Assembly (NCBI GenBank): GCA_910578195.1
Contig: CAJTOY010000010.1
Span: 1 to 54,941 of the forward strand
Origin: an uncultured Christensenella sp.
Lineage (GTDB): Bacteria; Bacillota; Clostridia; Christensenellales; Borkfalkiaceae
Direction of reading: 5' to 3'
DNA length: 54,941 bases
Below the pieces are notes generated by a model, which saw only the letters and a program-made list of their open reading frames with translations, was not told the DNA's origin and did not search any database. Shown in pieces: positions 32,682-39,466 of the stretch; position 1 is the stretch's first letter; each line of letters opens with the position of its first letter. Position numbers and translations under genes: made by a program.

Positions 32682-32882
32682 TTATTCTTCCAACCCCAAA
32701 AGGTAATCTGCCGAAACTTCATAAAATTGACACATTTTCTTTATTAGTGTGATAGACGGCTCCCTCGTCCCGTGTTCGTAGCTTGCGTAAGCGCTTAAAG
32801 ATATTTCCAAGTGTTCCGCAACTTGCTTTAACGTCATACAGCGCTCGGCACGAAGTTCTTTTAATCTTTCATTAATTTCCAT
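32682..32882 (-). CDS. XRE-family regulator, minimal helix-turn-helix protein
   Basis: 66 residues, almost only a Cro/C1 domain: EINERLKELRAERCMTLKQV, then SLSAYASYEHGTREPSI and SADYLLGLEE. No ribosome binding site is seen before the chosen ATG (32882) or an ATG six codons upstream (32900), so the start is uncertain and may be leaderless. Divergent from the Cys-rich gene at 32980, with three copies of a 16-base operator-like sequence between them; it probably represses both genes. Confidence 0.85.
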   Translation of the reverse strand: MEINERLKELRAERCMTLKQVAEHLEISLSAYASYEHGTREPSITLIKKMCQFYEVSADYLLGLEE

Positions 32883-32892
32883 ACAAATATTT

Positions 32893-32964
32893 TTGCACAT
32901 TTTGTATAAAATTGCTTGACTTTATACAAAACGTGCAATAAAATTAATTATACAAAACGTACAA
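32893..32964. promoter_or_regulatory. Three operator-like sites between XRE and Cys-rich genes
   Basis: TATACAAAACGTGCAA at 32923-32938, TATACAAAACGTACAA at 32949-32964, and the inverted TTGCACATTTTGTATA at 32893-32908. The second site fills the 17-base spacer of the Cys-rich gene promoter, so bound protein would block RNA polymerase. Confidence 0.8.
32916..32944 (+). promoter_or_regulatory. Promoter of Cys-rich copy 3
   Basis: TTGACT (32916-32921), 17 bases, TAAAAT (32939-32944). The spacer is nearly exactly one copy of the operator-like 16-mer. Confidence 0.8.
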
Positions 32965-32979
32965 AGAGAGTAAAAAGTA

Positions 32980-33240
32980 TTGGAACAGAAAAAAACTTGC
33001 GATAACTGCAAATCTTTTATAAAGCATTATTATTTGTTTAATTGCAAGCTTGTCAATACACATTGCGGGCATTGTAGTAAGCGCAAATGCAAACCGTATG
33101 TAAAATGCGATGCGTATTGCGATAAGTGGGAAACTGTCGAAAATACACAACCAAAACAGAAAGAAAGCATTGAAAAAAGTTTAATGGAAACGGCAAAAAA
33201 GATTAAAGAAATTATTGCTATTCTAAAATGTGAAAATTAA
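32980..33240 (+). CDS. Small Cys-rich protein with helical tail (family copy 3)
   Basis: 86 residues, function unknown. CDNCKSFIKHYYLFNCK, then CGHCSKRKC, and CDAYCDKW give the same C-x2-C-K-x-F-x2-H-Y ... C-G-x-C ... C-x2-W plan as the genes at 15296 and 19107, with three extra Cys. The tail SLMETAKKIKEIIAILK is an amphipathic helix. TTG is the start codon: a stop lies three codons upstream in frame, and AGAGAG precedes it. Its promoter carries operator-like repeats beside an XRE gene, so it is regulated rather than constant. Confidence 0.78.
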   Translation: MEQKKTCDNCKSFIKHYYLFNCKLVNTHCGHCSKRKCKPYVKCDAYCDKWETVENTQPKQKESIEKSLMETAKKIKEIIAILKCEN

Positions 33241-33349
33241 AAACCCACAGATTCATGGGCGGCGTTTCGGGCTTTTTGCACCCCGACGCGCCGAACGCTA
33301 TGCCCAGCGCAAAAATTCCCGTCAATATTGCCGTTATTGCTTTTTTCAT
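33218..33349 (-). CDS. Truncated lipoprotein, signal-peptide duplicate
   Basis: 43 residues: MKKAITAILTGIFALGIAFG then ASGC, the same signal peptide and lipobox as the gene upstream (33360-33950), followed by only KKPETPPMNLWVFNFHILE. An AAGGAGAG ribosome binding site is intact. The C-terminus overlaps the end of Cys-rich copy 3 on the other strand. It looks like the stump of a duplicated lipoprotein gene, but a real lipopeptide cannot be excluded. Confidence 0.5.
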   Translation of the reverse strand: MKKAITAILTGIFALGIAFGASGCKKPETPPMNLWVFNFHILE

Positions 33350-33359
33350 GCTTCTCTCC

Positions 33360-33950
33360 TTAAATTAAATTATTTAATATGTATTCTTTGAACCATTCGT
33401 TTGTGATATCAAGAGTAGTATTAAATTCACATACCCCGACAGTGTTTTCTTCGTGAGTAATAGTAACTGTTATGTACGCATTTCTGCTGTTGTCAAACTC
33501 AAAACTTAAATTTTTTGGCTTTACTTTTTTTGTTATAGGATAAAATTCGGCTTCTACATGAAAAGAATAAGGATAAGTTCCTGCAATTAAAGCTCCTTCA
33601 TAACAATCACCGAGTTCTTCGTCGAAAATCGAATAATTTTCTTTAACTACGGGGTTTTCAAAAGTATAATCGTTTAAACTTTCGCCCTCGATATAGAAAA
33701 AATTGCGCGGCATATAAACGCTTGGCACCATTTTATCCCCAGGATTTAAAAGATACATTCTTTCTTCATTAGACTTTACAAACTGTCTGTTATAGAAAGT
33801 TTTAAACCCTTCAAAATCATCGTAATATACCACCGTGCCGCCCGCCGAGGAAATTTCGTCGGGCATCGGCACGTCGCTGCACCCCGACGCGCCGAACGCT
33901 ATGCCAAGCGCAAAAATTCCCGTCAATATTGCCGTTATTGCCTTTTTCAT
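33360..33950 (-). CDS. Lipoprotein of unknown function
   Basis: 196 residues. MKKAITAILTGIFALGIAFG with lipobox GASGC marks a lipoprotein. The mature part is beta-rich (YYDDFEGFKTFYNRQFV, NLSFEFDNSRNAYITVTITH) with no known motif. GGAGGGTATT lies before the ATG at 33950; longer readings upstream would disrupt the signal peptide. It has its own promoter, and a shortened duplicate follows 10 bases after its stop. Confidence 0.8.
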   Translation of the reverse strand: MKKAITAILTGIFALGIAFGASGCSDVPMPDEISSAGGTVVYYDDFEGFKTFYNRQFVKSNEERMYLLNPGDKMVPSVYMPRNFFYIEGESLNDYTFENPVVKENYSIFDEELGDCYEGALIAGTYPYSFHVEAEFYPITKKVKPKNLSFEFDNSRNAYITVTITHEENTVGVCEFNTTLDITNEWFKEYILNNLI

Positions 33951-33975
33951 AATACCCTCCGATTTAATTTTTATA

Positions 33976-34004
33976 ATTATACAATGCAAATGAATAAAAG
34001 TCAA
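33976..34004 (-). promoter_or_regulatory. Lipoprotein gene promoter
   Basis: Minus-strand TTGACT (33999-34004), 17 bases, TATAAT (33976-33981). Confidence 0.85.
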
Positions 34005-34040
34005 TATGTATTTTAAAATATGTATAATTATTATATGCAA

Positions 34041-34075
34041 ATGCGCCCGCTGACTTTATAAGTCAGCGGGCGCAT
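34041..34075 (-). terminator. Hairpin ending the ribosomal protein cluster
   Basis: Perfect 16-bp stem (34041-34056 with 34060-34075), nine bases after the rplQ stop. The minus-strand sequence after it (TTTGCATATAATAATT) is only weakly T-rich. Confidence 0.8.
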
Positions 34076-34084
34076 GCTCGCGTT

Positions 34085-34591
34085 TTATACTAATTCTATT
34101 ATTGCTTCTTCGGCTGCGTCGCCGCGGCGCTGACCCAACAGATAGATGCGCGTGTATCCGCCGCCCTGTCCGAGTTCTTCCGCGCGCTGCGCGTATTTGG
34201 GAGCAATCTCGTTGAAAAGCTTTTCCATAAGCGGGTGACGAATGTCTGCCGTTCTCTTTTTATAGTCCGACTTCTTTTCGTTAAAGCCCTTGACTTCCTG
34301 CAAATCTCTCAGCTTGCCCATAAGCTGACGGCGAACCGCAAGCTTCTTGGGGCTGTCCTTTATAGATTTGGTGGTAACGTCCTTGCCTTTCTTATCCTGA
34401 GTAGTAACCTTGGTCTCGACGTTGTCGTCGTATACCTTGATTGCTTTCGTTATGATTTTTTCAACGTAGGGTTGAAGAGCCTTCGCTCTCGCTTCGGTCG
34501 TGGTAATTTTGCCGTACCATAACAGCTCCGAAGCCTGATTTCTCAGCATTGCCTGTCTTTGCTCTGCCGTCATTCCTAATTTACCAGGCAT
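34085..34591 (-). CDS. rplQ: 50S ribosomal protein L17
   Basis: 168 residues starting MPGKLGMTAEQRQAMLRNQA, longer than the usual 115-130. The extra length is a charged insertion after the first helices (about residues 60-110: KVTTQDKKGKDVTTKSIKDS and KGFNEKKSDYKKRT). The conserved end GGYTRIYLLGQRRGDAAEEA is intact. An in-frame start eight codons upstream would overlap rpoA. Last gene of the cluster. Confidence 0.95.
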   Translation of the reverse strand: MPGKLGMTAEQRQAMLRNQASELLWYGKITTTEARAKALQPYVEKIITKAIKVYDDNVETKVTTQDKKGKDVTTKSIKDSPKKLAVRRQLMGKLRDLQEVKGFNEKKSDYKKRTADIRHPLMEKLFNEIAPKYAQRAEELGQGGGYTRIYLLGQRRGDAAEEAIIELV

Positions 34592-34595
34592 AATG

Positions 34596-35549
34596 TTAAT
34601 CCTCCTTGTTCGCAAGTTGTAATCCGTAGGATTGAAGCTTCAAGATAACCTCATCCAAAGACTTCCTGCCGAGGTTTCTTACCTTTAACATTTCGTCTTC
34701 CGTCTTTCTGGTTAAATCTTCTACGGTGTGTATGTTCGCCCGCTTCAAGCAGTTGTACGAGCGGACGGATAAATCCATCTCCTCGATTGCCATAGCGAGA
34801 ATTTTCTGGTGCTTGTCGTCCTCGTTCTTGACGAGAATGTCCATATCCTTTATGCTTTCGGAAAGGTCTACGAACAGCGTTATATGGTCTTGCATAATTT
34901 TAGCCGCAAGGGAAACGATTTCCTTTGCGCTGAACGCGCCGTTCGTCCATACTTCGAGGATGAGCTTGTCAAAGTCGGTGTTCTGTCCTACGCGGGTGTT
35001 TTCAACCGAGTAGTTGACCTTCTTTACGGGCGTATAGATGGAGTCGACCGGAATATAATCGAGAAGTTCCGTTCTCGTATGGTCGGCGCCCTTATAGCCT
35101 CTGCCGCGACCGATGGTAATTTCCATATCGATTTTACCGCCCGCGTCAACCGTGCAAATGTGCTGGTTGCCGTTGATTATCTCGATTTCGGCGTCATCGG
35201 AAATATCGCTTGCCTTAACCTCGCAAGGTCCTTCCTTATAGAGGTGCAGTACCTTTACATAATCCTTATCGGTAACCTTCGTTTTGATCGCAAGCGTCTT
35301 TAAGTTGAGGATTATTTCGGTTACGTCCTCTTTGACGCCCGCAACAGCCGAAAATTCGTGCTTAACCGTTCCGTCAAGGAATCTTATGCCCTGAGCCGCC
35401 GCGCCGGGGAGCGCGGATAACAGTATTCTTCTAAGGCAGTTGCCTATTGTAAGACCGAAGCCCTTTTCAAGCGGTTCTACGACTACCTTCGCATAGGACT
35501 GGTCGTCGCTTTCCTCTACTTCGATTTTGGGCATATCCATTTCTATCAT
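34596..35549 (-). CDS. rpoA: RNA polymerase alpha subunit
   Basis: 317 residues. The N-terminal domain (about 1-230) that assembles the polymerase core has GFGLTIGNCLRRILLSALPG; the C-terminal domain (about 245-317), which contacts UP elements and activators, has ELDLSVRSYNCLKRANIHTV-like sequence (as MDLSVRSYNCLKRANI) and KVRNLGRKSLDEVILKL. AGGAGG precedes the ATG. Gene order rpsD-rpoA-rplQ is standard. Confidence 0.98.
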   Translation of the reverse strand: MIEMDMPKIEVEESDDQSYAKVVVEPLEKGFGLTIGNCLRRILLSALPGAAAQGIRFLDGTVKHEFSAVAGVKEDVTEIILNLKTLAIKTKVTDKDYVKVLHLYKEGPCEVKASDISDDAEIEIINGNQHICTVDAGGKIDMEITIGRGRGYKGADHTRTELLDYIPVDSIYTPVKKVNYSVENTRVGQNTDFDKLILEVWTNGAFSAKEIVSLAAKIMQDHITLFVDLSESIKDMDILVKNEDDKHQKILAMAIEEMDLSVRSYNCLKRANIHTVEDLTRKTEDEMLKVRNLGRKSLDEVILKLQSYGLQLANKED

Positions 35550-35573
35550 GTAGCTACCTCCTGGTTTTTGTTA

Positions 35574-36197
35574 TTACTTAGAGTACAACTCGACAATCAT
35601 ATGTTCTGAAATCTGGCTGTCGATATCGTCTCTTGCGGGAAGCGCGATAATTTTACCCTCTAACTTTTCGGGTGCGAATTCAAGCCATTTGGGCATTGCC
35701 GCGGGCTTGCTTGCCTTAACCGCTTCGAAATATTTATTCGAGGTTTTGCTTTCCTTAACGGTAATTACGTCGCCCGTTCTTACTATGAACGAGGGAATAT
35801 TTACCTTTTTGCCGTTTACGAGGAAATGTCCGTGGTTGACGAGCTGTCTCGCCTGCGAACGGCTTGCGCCTATCCCCATTCTGAAAATAACGTTGTCGAG
35901 TCTGCGCTCCAAAAGCGAAAGCATGTTTTCACCGGTGATGCCCTTCATTCTGTCCGCTTTCTCGTAGTAAGCGCGGAACTGACCTTCCTGCACGCCGTAA
36001 ATACGCTTAACCTTCTGCTTTTCGCGCAGCTGCTTGCCGTATTCGGAGACCTTCTTTCTGCCTGCGCCGTGCGCGCCGGGAGGGGTGGGTCTCTTCTCGA
36101 ACGGGCACTTGCCCGTATAACATTTATCGCCCTTTAAAAACAGCTTTCCGCCCTCTCTTCTGCAAAGACGGCATTTTGCTTCTCTGTAAGTTGCCAT
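35574..36197 (-). CDS. rpsD: 30S ribosomal protein S4
   Basis: 207 residues. The N-terminus CRLCRREGGKLFLKGDKC has the zinc-type Cys cluster (Cys9, Cys12, Cys26, Cys31), and the S4 RNA-binding domain near 95-150 has RLDNVIFRMGIGASRSQARQ and HFLVNGKKVNIPS. S4 binds 16S rRNA early in assembly and often regulates the alpha operon. Confidence 0.98.
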   Translation of the reverse strand: MATYREAKCRLCRREGGKLFLKGDKCYTGKCPFEKRPTPPGAHGAGRKKVSEYGKQLREKQKVKRIYGVQEGQFRAYYEKADRMKGITGENMLSLLERRLDNVIFRMGIGASRSQARQLVNHGHFLVNGKKVNIPSFIVRTGDVITVKESKTSNKYFEAVKASKPAAMPKWLEFAPEKLEGKIIALPARDDIDSQISEHMIVELYSK

Positions 36198-36215
36198 ATC
36201 CTAATCTCTACCTCC

Positions 36216-36620
36216 TTATACTCTGCGACGCTTAGGCGGTCTGCAACCGTTGTGGGGAATGGGGGAAACGTCCGAAATCAGAGTGATTTCGACGTCGCAC
36301 GCGCCGATTGCCCTTATCGCCGACTCTCTGCCCGCGCCGGGGCCCTTGACGTAAACCTCCGCGCTGCGAAGTCCGTGCTCCTTTGCCGCCTTTACCGCGG
36401 TTTCGGTCGCCATCTGCGCTGCGAAGGGAGTTCCCTTTCTCGAACCCTTGAAGTTGAGGCTGCCCGCGCTCGACCACGAAATTACGTTGCCCTGTAAATC
36501 GGTAACGGTTACGAGAGTATTGTTGAACGTGGACTGGATATGAACCTGTCCCTTGTCTACCTTTTTAAGCTCTCTGCGCTTTCTTGAAACGGTTTGCTTC
36601 TTGTTATTATTCGATGCCAT
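36216..36620 (-). CDS. rpsK: 30S ribosomal protein S11
   Basis: 134 residues with HIQSTFNNTLVTVTDLQGNV, GTPFAAQMATE, VKGPGAGRESAIRA and the end PIPHNGCRPPKRRRV. Slightly longer basic N-terminus (NNNKKQTVSRKRRELKK). Standard small-subunit platform protein. Confidence 0.98.
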   Translation of the reverse strand: MASNNNKKQTVSRKRRELKKVDKGQVHIQSTFNNTLVTVTDLQGNVISWSSAGSLNFKGSRKGTPFAAQMATETAVKAAKEHGLRSAEVYVKGPGAGRESAIRAIGACDVEITLISDVSPIPHNGCRPPKRRRV

Positions 36621-36631
36621 ACCTTACCTCC

Positions 36632-37006
36632 TTACTTAGCGCCCTTTTTCTTGGCTACCGTGCGGCGGGGACCTTTCCTCGTCCTCGCGTTGGTTTTAGT
36701 GGACTGTCCGCGAACGGGCAGACCCTTTCTGTGACGGATACCGCGATAGCATCCTATCTCCATAAGTCTTTTGATGTTGAGCGAGACTTCGCTGCGGAGT
36801 TCGCCCTCGACCCTGTAATTGTGGTCGATATATTCTCTCAGTTTGGAAACGGTCGTCTCGTCGAGGTCTTTAACCCGCGTGTCGGGGTCAATGCCCGTAG
36901 CCGCAAGAATTTTCTGCGACGTCTTTAAACCGATACCGTAGATGTAGGTGAGTCCTATCTCAATCCTTTTTTCTCTGGGTAAATCTACACCGGCAATACG
37001 TGCCAT
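36632..37006 (-). CDS. rpsM: 30S ribosomal protein S13
   Basis: 124 residues: MARIAGVDLPREKRIEIGLT, YIYGIGLKTSQKIL and the end RHRKGLPVRGQSTKTNART. Contacts tRNA and the large subunit in the head of the 30S. Preceded by a 186-base gap with hairpins (37007-37192) and an AAAGGAG site. Confidence 0.98.
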   Translation of the reverse strand: MARIAGVDLPREKRIEIGLTYIYGIGLKTSQKILAATGIDPDTRVKDLDETTVSKLREYIDHNYRVEGELRSEVSLNIKRLMEIGCYRGIRHRKGLPVRGQSTKTNARTRKGPRRTVAKKKGAK

Positions 37007-37056
37007 ACGATTTAATTTCTCCTTTAAATTTTTATGTGTGTAATATATATAAACCT

Positions 37057-37182
37057 GTTCAAGCCTTTCGCCCGAAATTCGGAATGAGGCGAAAAGCGTG
37101 AACGGATTGGCTTCAACTTTGCGTTGACGGCGCTATTGAGTTTTTAAACAGCATAAACCGGCACAACCGTAAATTGCGCCGT
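37057..37182 (-). promoter_or_regulatory. Structured gap between rpmJ and rpsM
   Basis: No gene. A long imperfect hairpin pairs GTTCAAGCCTTTCGCC (37057-37072) with GGCGAAAAGCGTGAAC (37088-37103) and encloses CGAAATTCG. A distant pair ACGGCGC (37127-37133) / GCGCCGT (37176-37182) could close a larger fold. Candidate leader for the alpha operon (S4 autoregulation target elsewhere), unproven. Confidence 0.5.
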
Positions 37183-37192
37183 TTTAGACGGT

Positions 37193-37309
37193 TTAGCCTT
37201 GTCTTTGCTTATGGCTTTTATTCTTGGAACAGATTACCATTACCTTTCCATTTCTTTTGATAACTTTGCATTTATCGCACATAGGCTTTACAGAAGGTCT
37301 TACTTTCAT
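37193..37309 (-). CDS. rpmJ: 50S ribosomal protein L36
   Basis: 38 residues: MKVRPSVKPMCDKCKVIKRN, then VMVICSKNKSHKQRQG. It is the zinc-binding form with Cys-x2-Cys (11, 14), a third Cys and a His. Too short for many gene finders, but position between infA and rpsM and full sequence match make it certain. Confidence 0.97.
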   Translation of the reverse strand: MKVRPSVKPMCDKCKVIKRNGKVMVICSKNKSHKQRQG

Positions 37310-37341
37310 TTTGAATTCCTCTCAATTATTTATTTTGCTTG

Positions 37342-37563
37342 TTAATTCTTACTGCGCCAGGTAATGCGCCCCTTGGTCAAATCGTATGGGCTCATTTCAA
37401 GTTTTACGTTGTCGCCCTCGATTATGCGGATATAGTTCATGCGAAGCTTACCCGAAATATACGCGGTGATAACGTAGCCGTTCGATAATTTAACCTTGAA
37501 GTTTGCGTTAGGCAAGCATTCTATTACTTTTCCTTCCGCTTCAATTACATCATTTTTTGACAT
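37342..37563 (-). CDS. infA: Translation initiation factor IF-1
   Basis: 73 residues of the S1-like OB fold: MSKNDVIEAEGKVIECLPNA, then NGYVITAYISGKLRMNYIRI and GDNVKLEMSPYDLTKGRITW. Binds the 30S A site during initiation. Standard place in the cluster. Confidence 0.98.
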   Translation of the reverse strand: MSKNDVIEAEGKVIECLPNANFKVKLSNGYVITAYISGKLRMNYIRIIEGDNVKLEMSPYDLTKGRITWRSKN

Positions 37564-37576
37564 AACGCCTCATTAA

Positions 37577-37867
37577 TTATTTATTTTCCTGCGGCGGGTT
37601 GTTGTAAGTTTTCAGCGCCGAATACACTTCGCTGTCGAAAACCTGTCTGCCGTCCGCAAATTTAGCGGCGATTGCTTCCGCCTTATCGGGCAGCAACCGT
37701 ATATGCTTTAAATTTTTTTTCTTGGGCTCGGCAAGCTTTTTGAAATTGCCGTCCACGACGCCGACAGTGCCGTCGTCATTTATAACTTTGACGATATAAT
37801 ATCTGTCCTTATCTCTGCCTTGCGTGCTTTGACAAATGCCGCCTATGACAGGGGTTTTAACTTTCAT
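37577..37867 (-). CDS. KOW-domain RNA-binding protein (L14e-like)
   Basis: 96 residues. The first 50 form a KOW-type SH3 barrel (GICQSTQGRDKDRYYIVKVI, then DGTVGVVDGNFKKLAEPKKK), as found in a Firmicute gene regularly placed between map and infA. The tail is charged and variable. Likely ribosome- or RNA-associated; precise role unknown. Confidence 0.85.
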   Translation of the reverse strand: MKVKTPVIGGICQSTQGRDKDRYYIVKVINDDGTVGVVDGNFKKLAEPKKKNLKHIRLLPDKAEAIAAKFADGRQVFDSEVYSALKTYNNPPQENK

Positions 37868-37914
37868 AGAATCCTCTTTCGCTCGTTTTTGCTGAAAAAA
37901 CGCAGCGAGGTTAC

Positions 37915-38661
37915 TTATAATGTCAAAATCTCTACGCCGTCTTCGGTTATCAGAACGGTGTTTTCATAGTGCGCGGCGGGTTTTCCGTCCGCCGTCGTAA
38001 CCGTCCAGCCGTCGTCTCTGTTGAAGTTGACCTTGTACGTTCCCATCGTTATCATGGGTTCGATACAGATGGTCATACCCGCCTTCAACCGCATTCCCGT
38101 ACCCTTTTTCCCGTAGTTGGGAACGGAAGGGTCCTCGTGCATGTTTCTGCCGATGCCGTGCCCCGTTAGCGCGCGCACCACGCCGTAGCCGTTCGCCTCC
38201 GCGTGAGTCTGCACCTTGTAGCCGATATCGAACAACGGCACGCCTGCCTGCAAGCCCTCGATTGCCTTGAAAAAGCACTCTTCGGTGACTTTGACGAGCC
38301 TTCTTTTATCCTCGGAAACGTTGCCTATCAAAAACGTGCGGCATGCGTCGCCGTGAAAGCCGTTCTTCTCCGCCGTGATGTCCACGCTCACGATATCGCC
38401 GTCGAGAATAATTCTGTCGGACGGCACGCCGTGAACGACTACCTCGTTCACCGACACGCACGAGCTTGCGGGATATCCCTCGTAGCCGAGCTCGGAAGGA
38501 TACGCGCCGCACGAGGTAATATATCTGTAAACGAGTTCGTCCACCTCCTTGGTGGTCATGCCCGCGCGGATATTTTTACCTACGAATTCAAGCGTTTCCT
38601 TTACGATGCGGCAGCTTTCGCGCATACACGCTATTTCTTCGCTGTTTTTAACTATAATCAT
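37915..38661 (-). CDS. map: Methionine aminopeptidase, type I
   Basis: Removes the initiator Met from new proteins; binuclear metal enzyme. 248 residues with all five metal ligands visible by context: VSVDITAEKNGFHGDACRTF (two Asp), ALTGHGIGRNMHEDP (His), CIEPMITMG (Glu) and YENTVLITEDG (Glu). Overlaps the adk stop by four bases (ATGA), so is coupled to adk. Confidence 0.97.
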   Translation of the reverse strand: MIIVKNSEEIACMRESCRIVKETLEFVGKNIRAGMTTKEVDELVYRYITSCGAYPSELGYEGYPASSCVSVNEVVVHGVPSDRIILDGDIVSVDITAEKNGFHGDACRTFLIGNVSEDKRRLVKVTEECFFKAIEGLQAGVPLFDIGYKVQTHAEANGYGVVRALTGHGIGRNMHEDPSVPNYGKKGTGMRLKAGMTICIEPMITMGTYKVNFNRDDGWTVTTADGKPAAHYENTVLITEDGVEILTL

Positions 38662-39281
38662 TTATCGAGAACCCGACACACCGCTTCGAACACTTCGTCG
38701 GGAGTTTTCGTTCCGCATACGACGGTCGCGAGCTTGTTTTTCGCCGCGTAGAAATCTATGAGCGGAGCGGTCATTTTGTTGTAGGTATCGAGCCTTGCCT
38801 TGACCGTTTCGGGGTTGTCGTCCTCGCGGGTGTAAAGCTCCTTGCCGCACTTGGCGCAAGTCGTCTTTCCGCCCAGCGTCGAAACGTGATAGCTTTCGCC
38901 GCAAGCGCAGACGCGTCTGCCGCAAATTCTGTCCATAATGAGCGCGGGGTCTACTTCGAGGTTCAAACACAAATCGATGTCCGCGAACTTCGAAAGCTCC
39001 TCCGCCTGGAAAAGACTGCGGGGGAAACCGTCTAAAAGATAGCCGCCTTTTACGTCGTCCCAGTTAAGTCTGTCCTTTACGATATCGCAAGTCACTTCGT
39101 CGGGGACGAGCTTGCCCGCATCGATATACGATTTGGCAAGCTTGCCGATTTCCGTGCCGCCCTTTATGTTGGCGCGGAAAATGTCGCCCGTTGAAATGTG
39201 AACAATATTGTATTTAGCCGCTATTCTGGTCGCCTGCGTGCCTTTGCCCGCTCCGGGCGCACCGAGTAAAATTAGTTTCAT
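38658..39281 (-). CDS. adk: Adenylate kinase
   Basis: Interconverts AMP + ATP and 2 ADP. 207 residues: P-loop LLGAPGAGKGTQATRIA, AMP site ISTGDIFRANI, GYLLDGFPRSLFQAE, and a zinc-type lid with four Cys (CACGESYH ... CAKCGKEL). The end is slightly shortened. Separated from secY by a 185-base gap containing repeat copy 3. Confidence 0.97.
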   Translation of the reverse strand: MKLILLGAPGAGKGTQATRIAAKYNIVHISTGDIFRANIKGGTEIGKLAKSYIDAGKLVPDEVTCDIVKDRLNWDDVKGGYLLDGFPRSLFQAEELSKFADIDLCLNLEVDPALIMDRICGRRVCACGESYHVSTLGGKTTCAKCGKELYTREDDNPETVKARLDTYNKMTAPLIDFYAAKNKLATVVCGTKTPDEVFEAVCRVLDK

Positions 39282-39324
39282 GTGATATCCTTATAATCTA
39301 CGGCTCGATAGAACCGCCCGAAAA

Positions 39325-39461
39325 ATGCAGAGATGCGAGCAAGACAAGGCGAACGAGGAAAACTTTAAGGAATTTACTTATCAGTAAATGTCGTACCGAA
39401 GGCTGAAAGCCTTACTGAAAGTTGCCGCAGTTCAACAAAGTATTGCGACGCATATATGCGT
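39325..39461 (-). repeat. Dispersed intergenic repeat, copy 3 (secY-adk gap)
   Basis: Starts ATGCAGAGATGCGAGCAAGA, continues with the ACAAGG / GAGGAAAACTTT core, has an extra internal hairpin (AAGGCTGAAAGCCTT) and shares GAAAGTTGCCGCA and TATTGCGA with copies 1 and 2. It ends GACGCATATATGCG plus T-run, five bases from the secY stop. Confidence 0.85.
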
Positions 39462-39466
39462 TTTTA

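Noticed and set aside
39325..39461. tRNA or other known structured RNA in the secY-adk gap
   Set aside because: No cloverleaf or CCA-like end; the sequence is instead shared with the other intergenic repeat copies.
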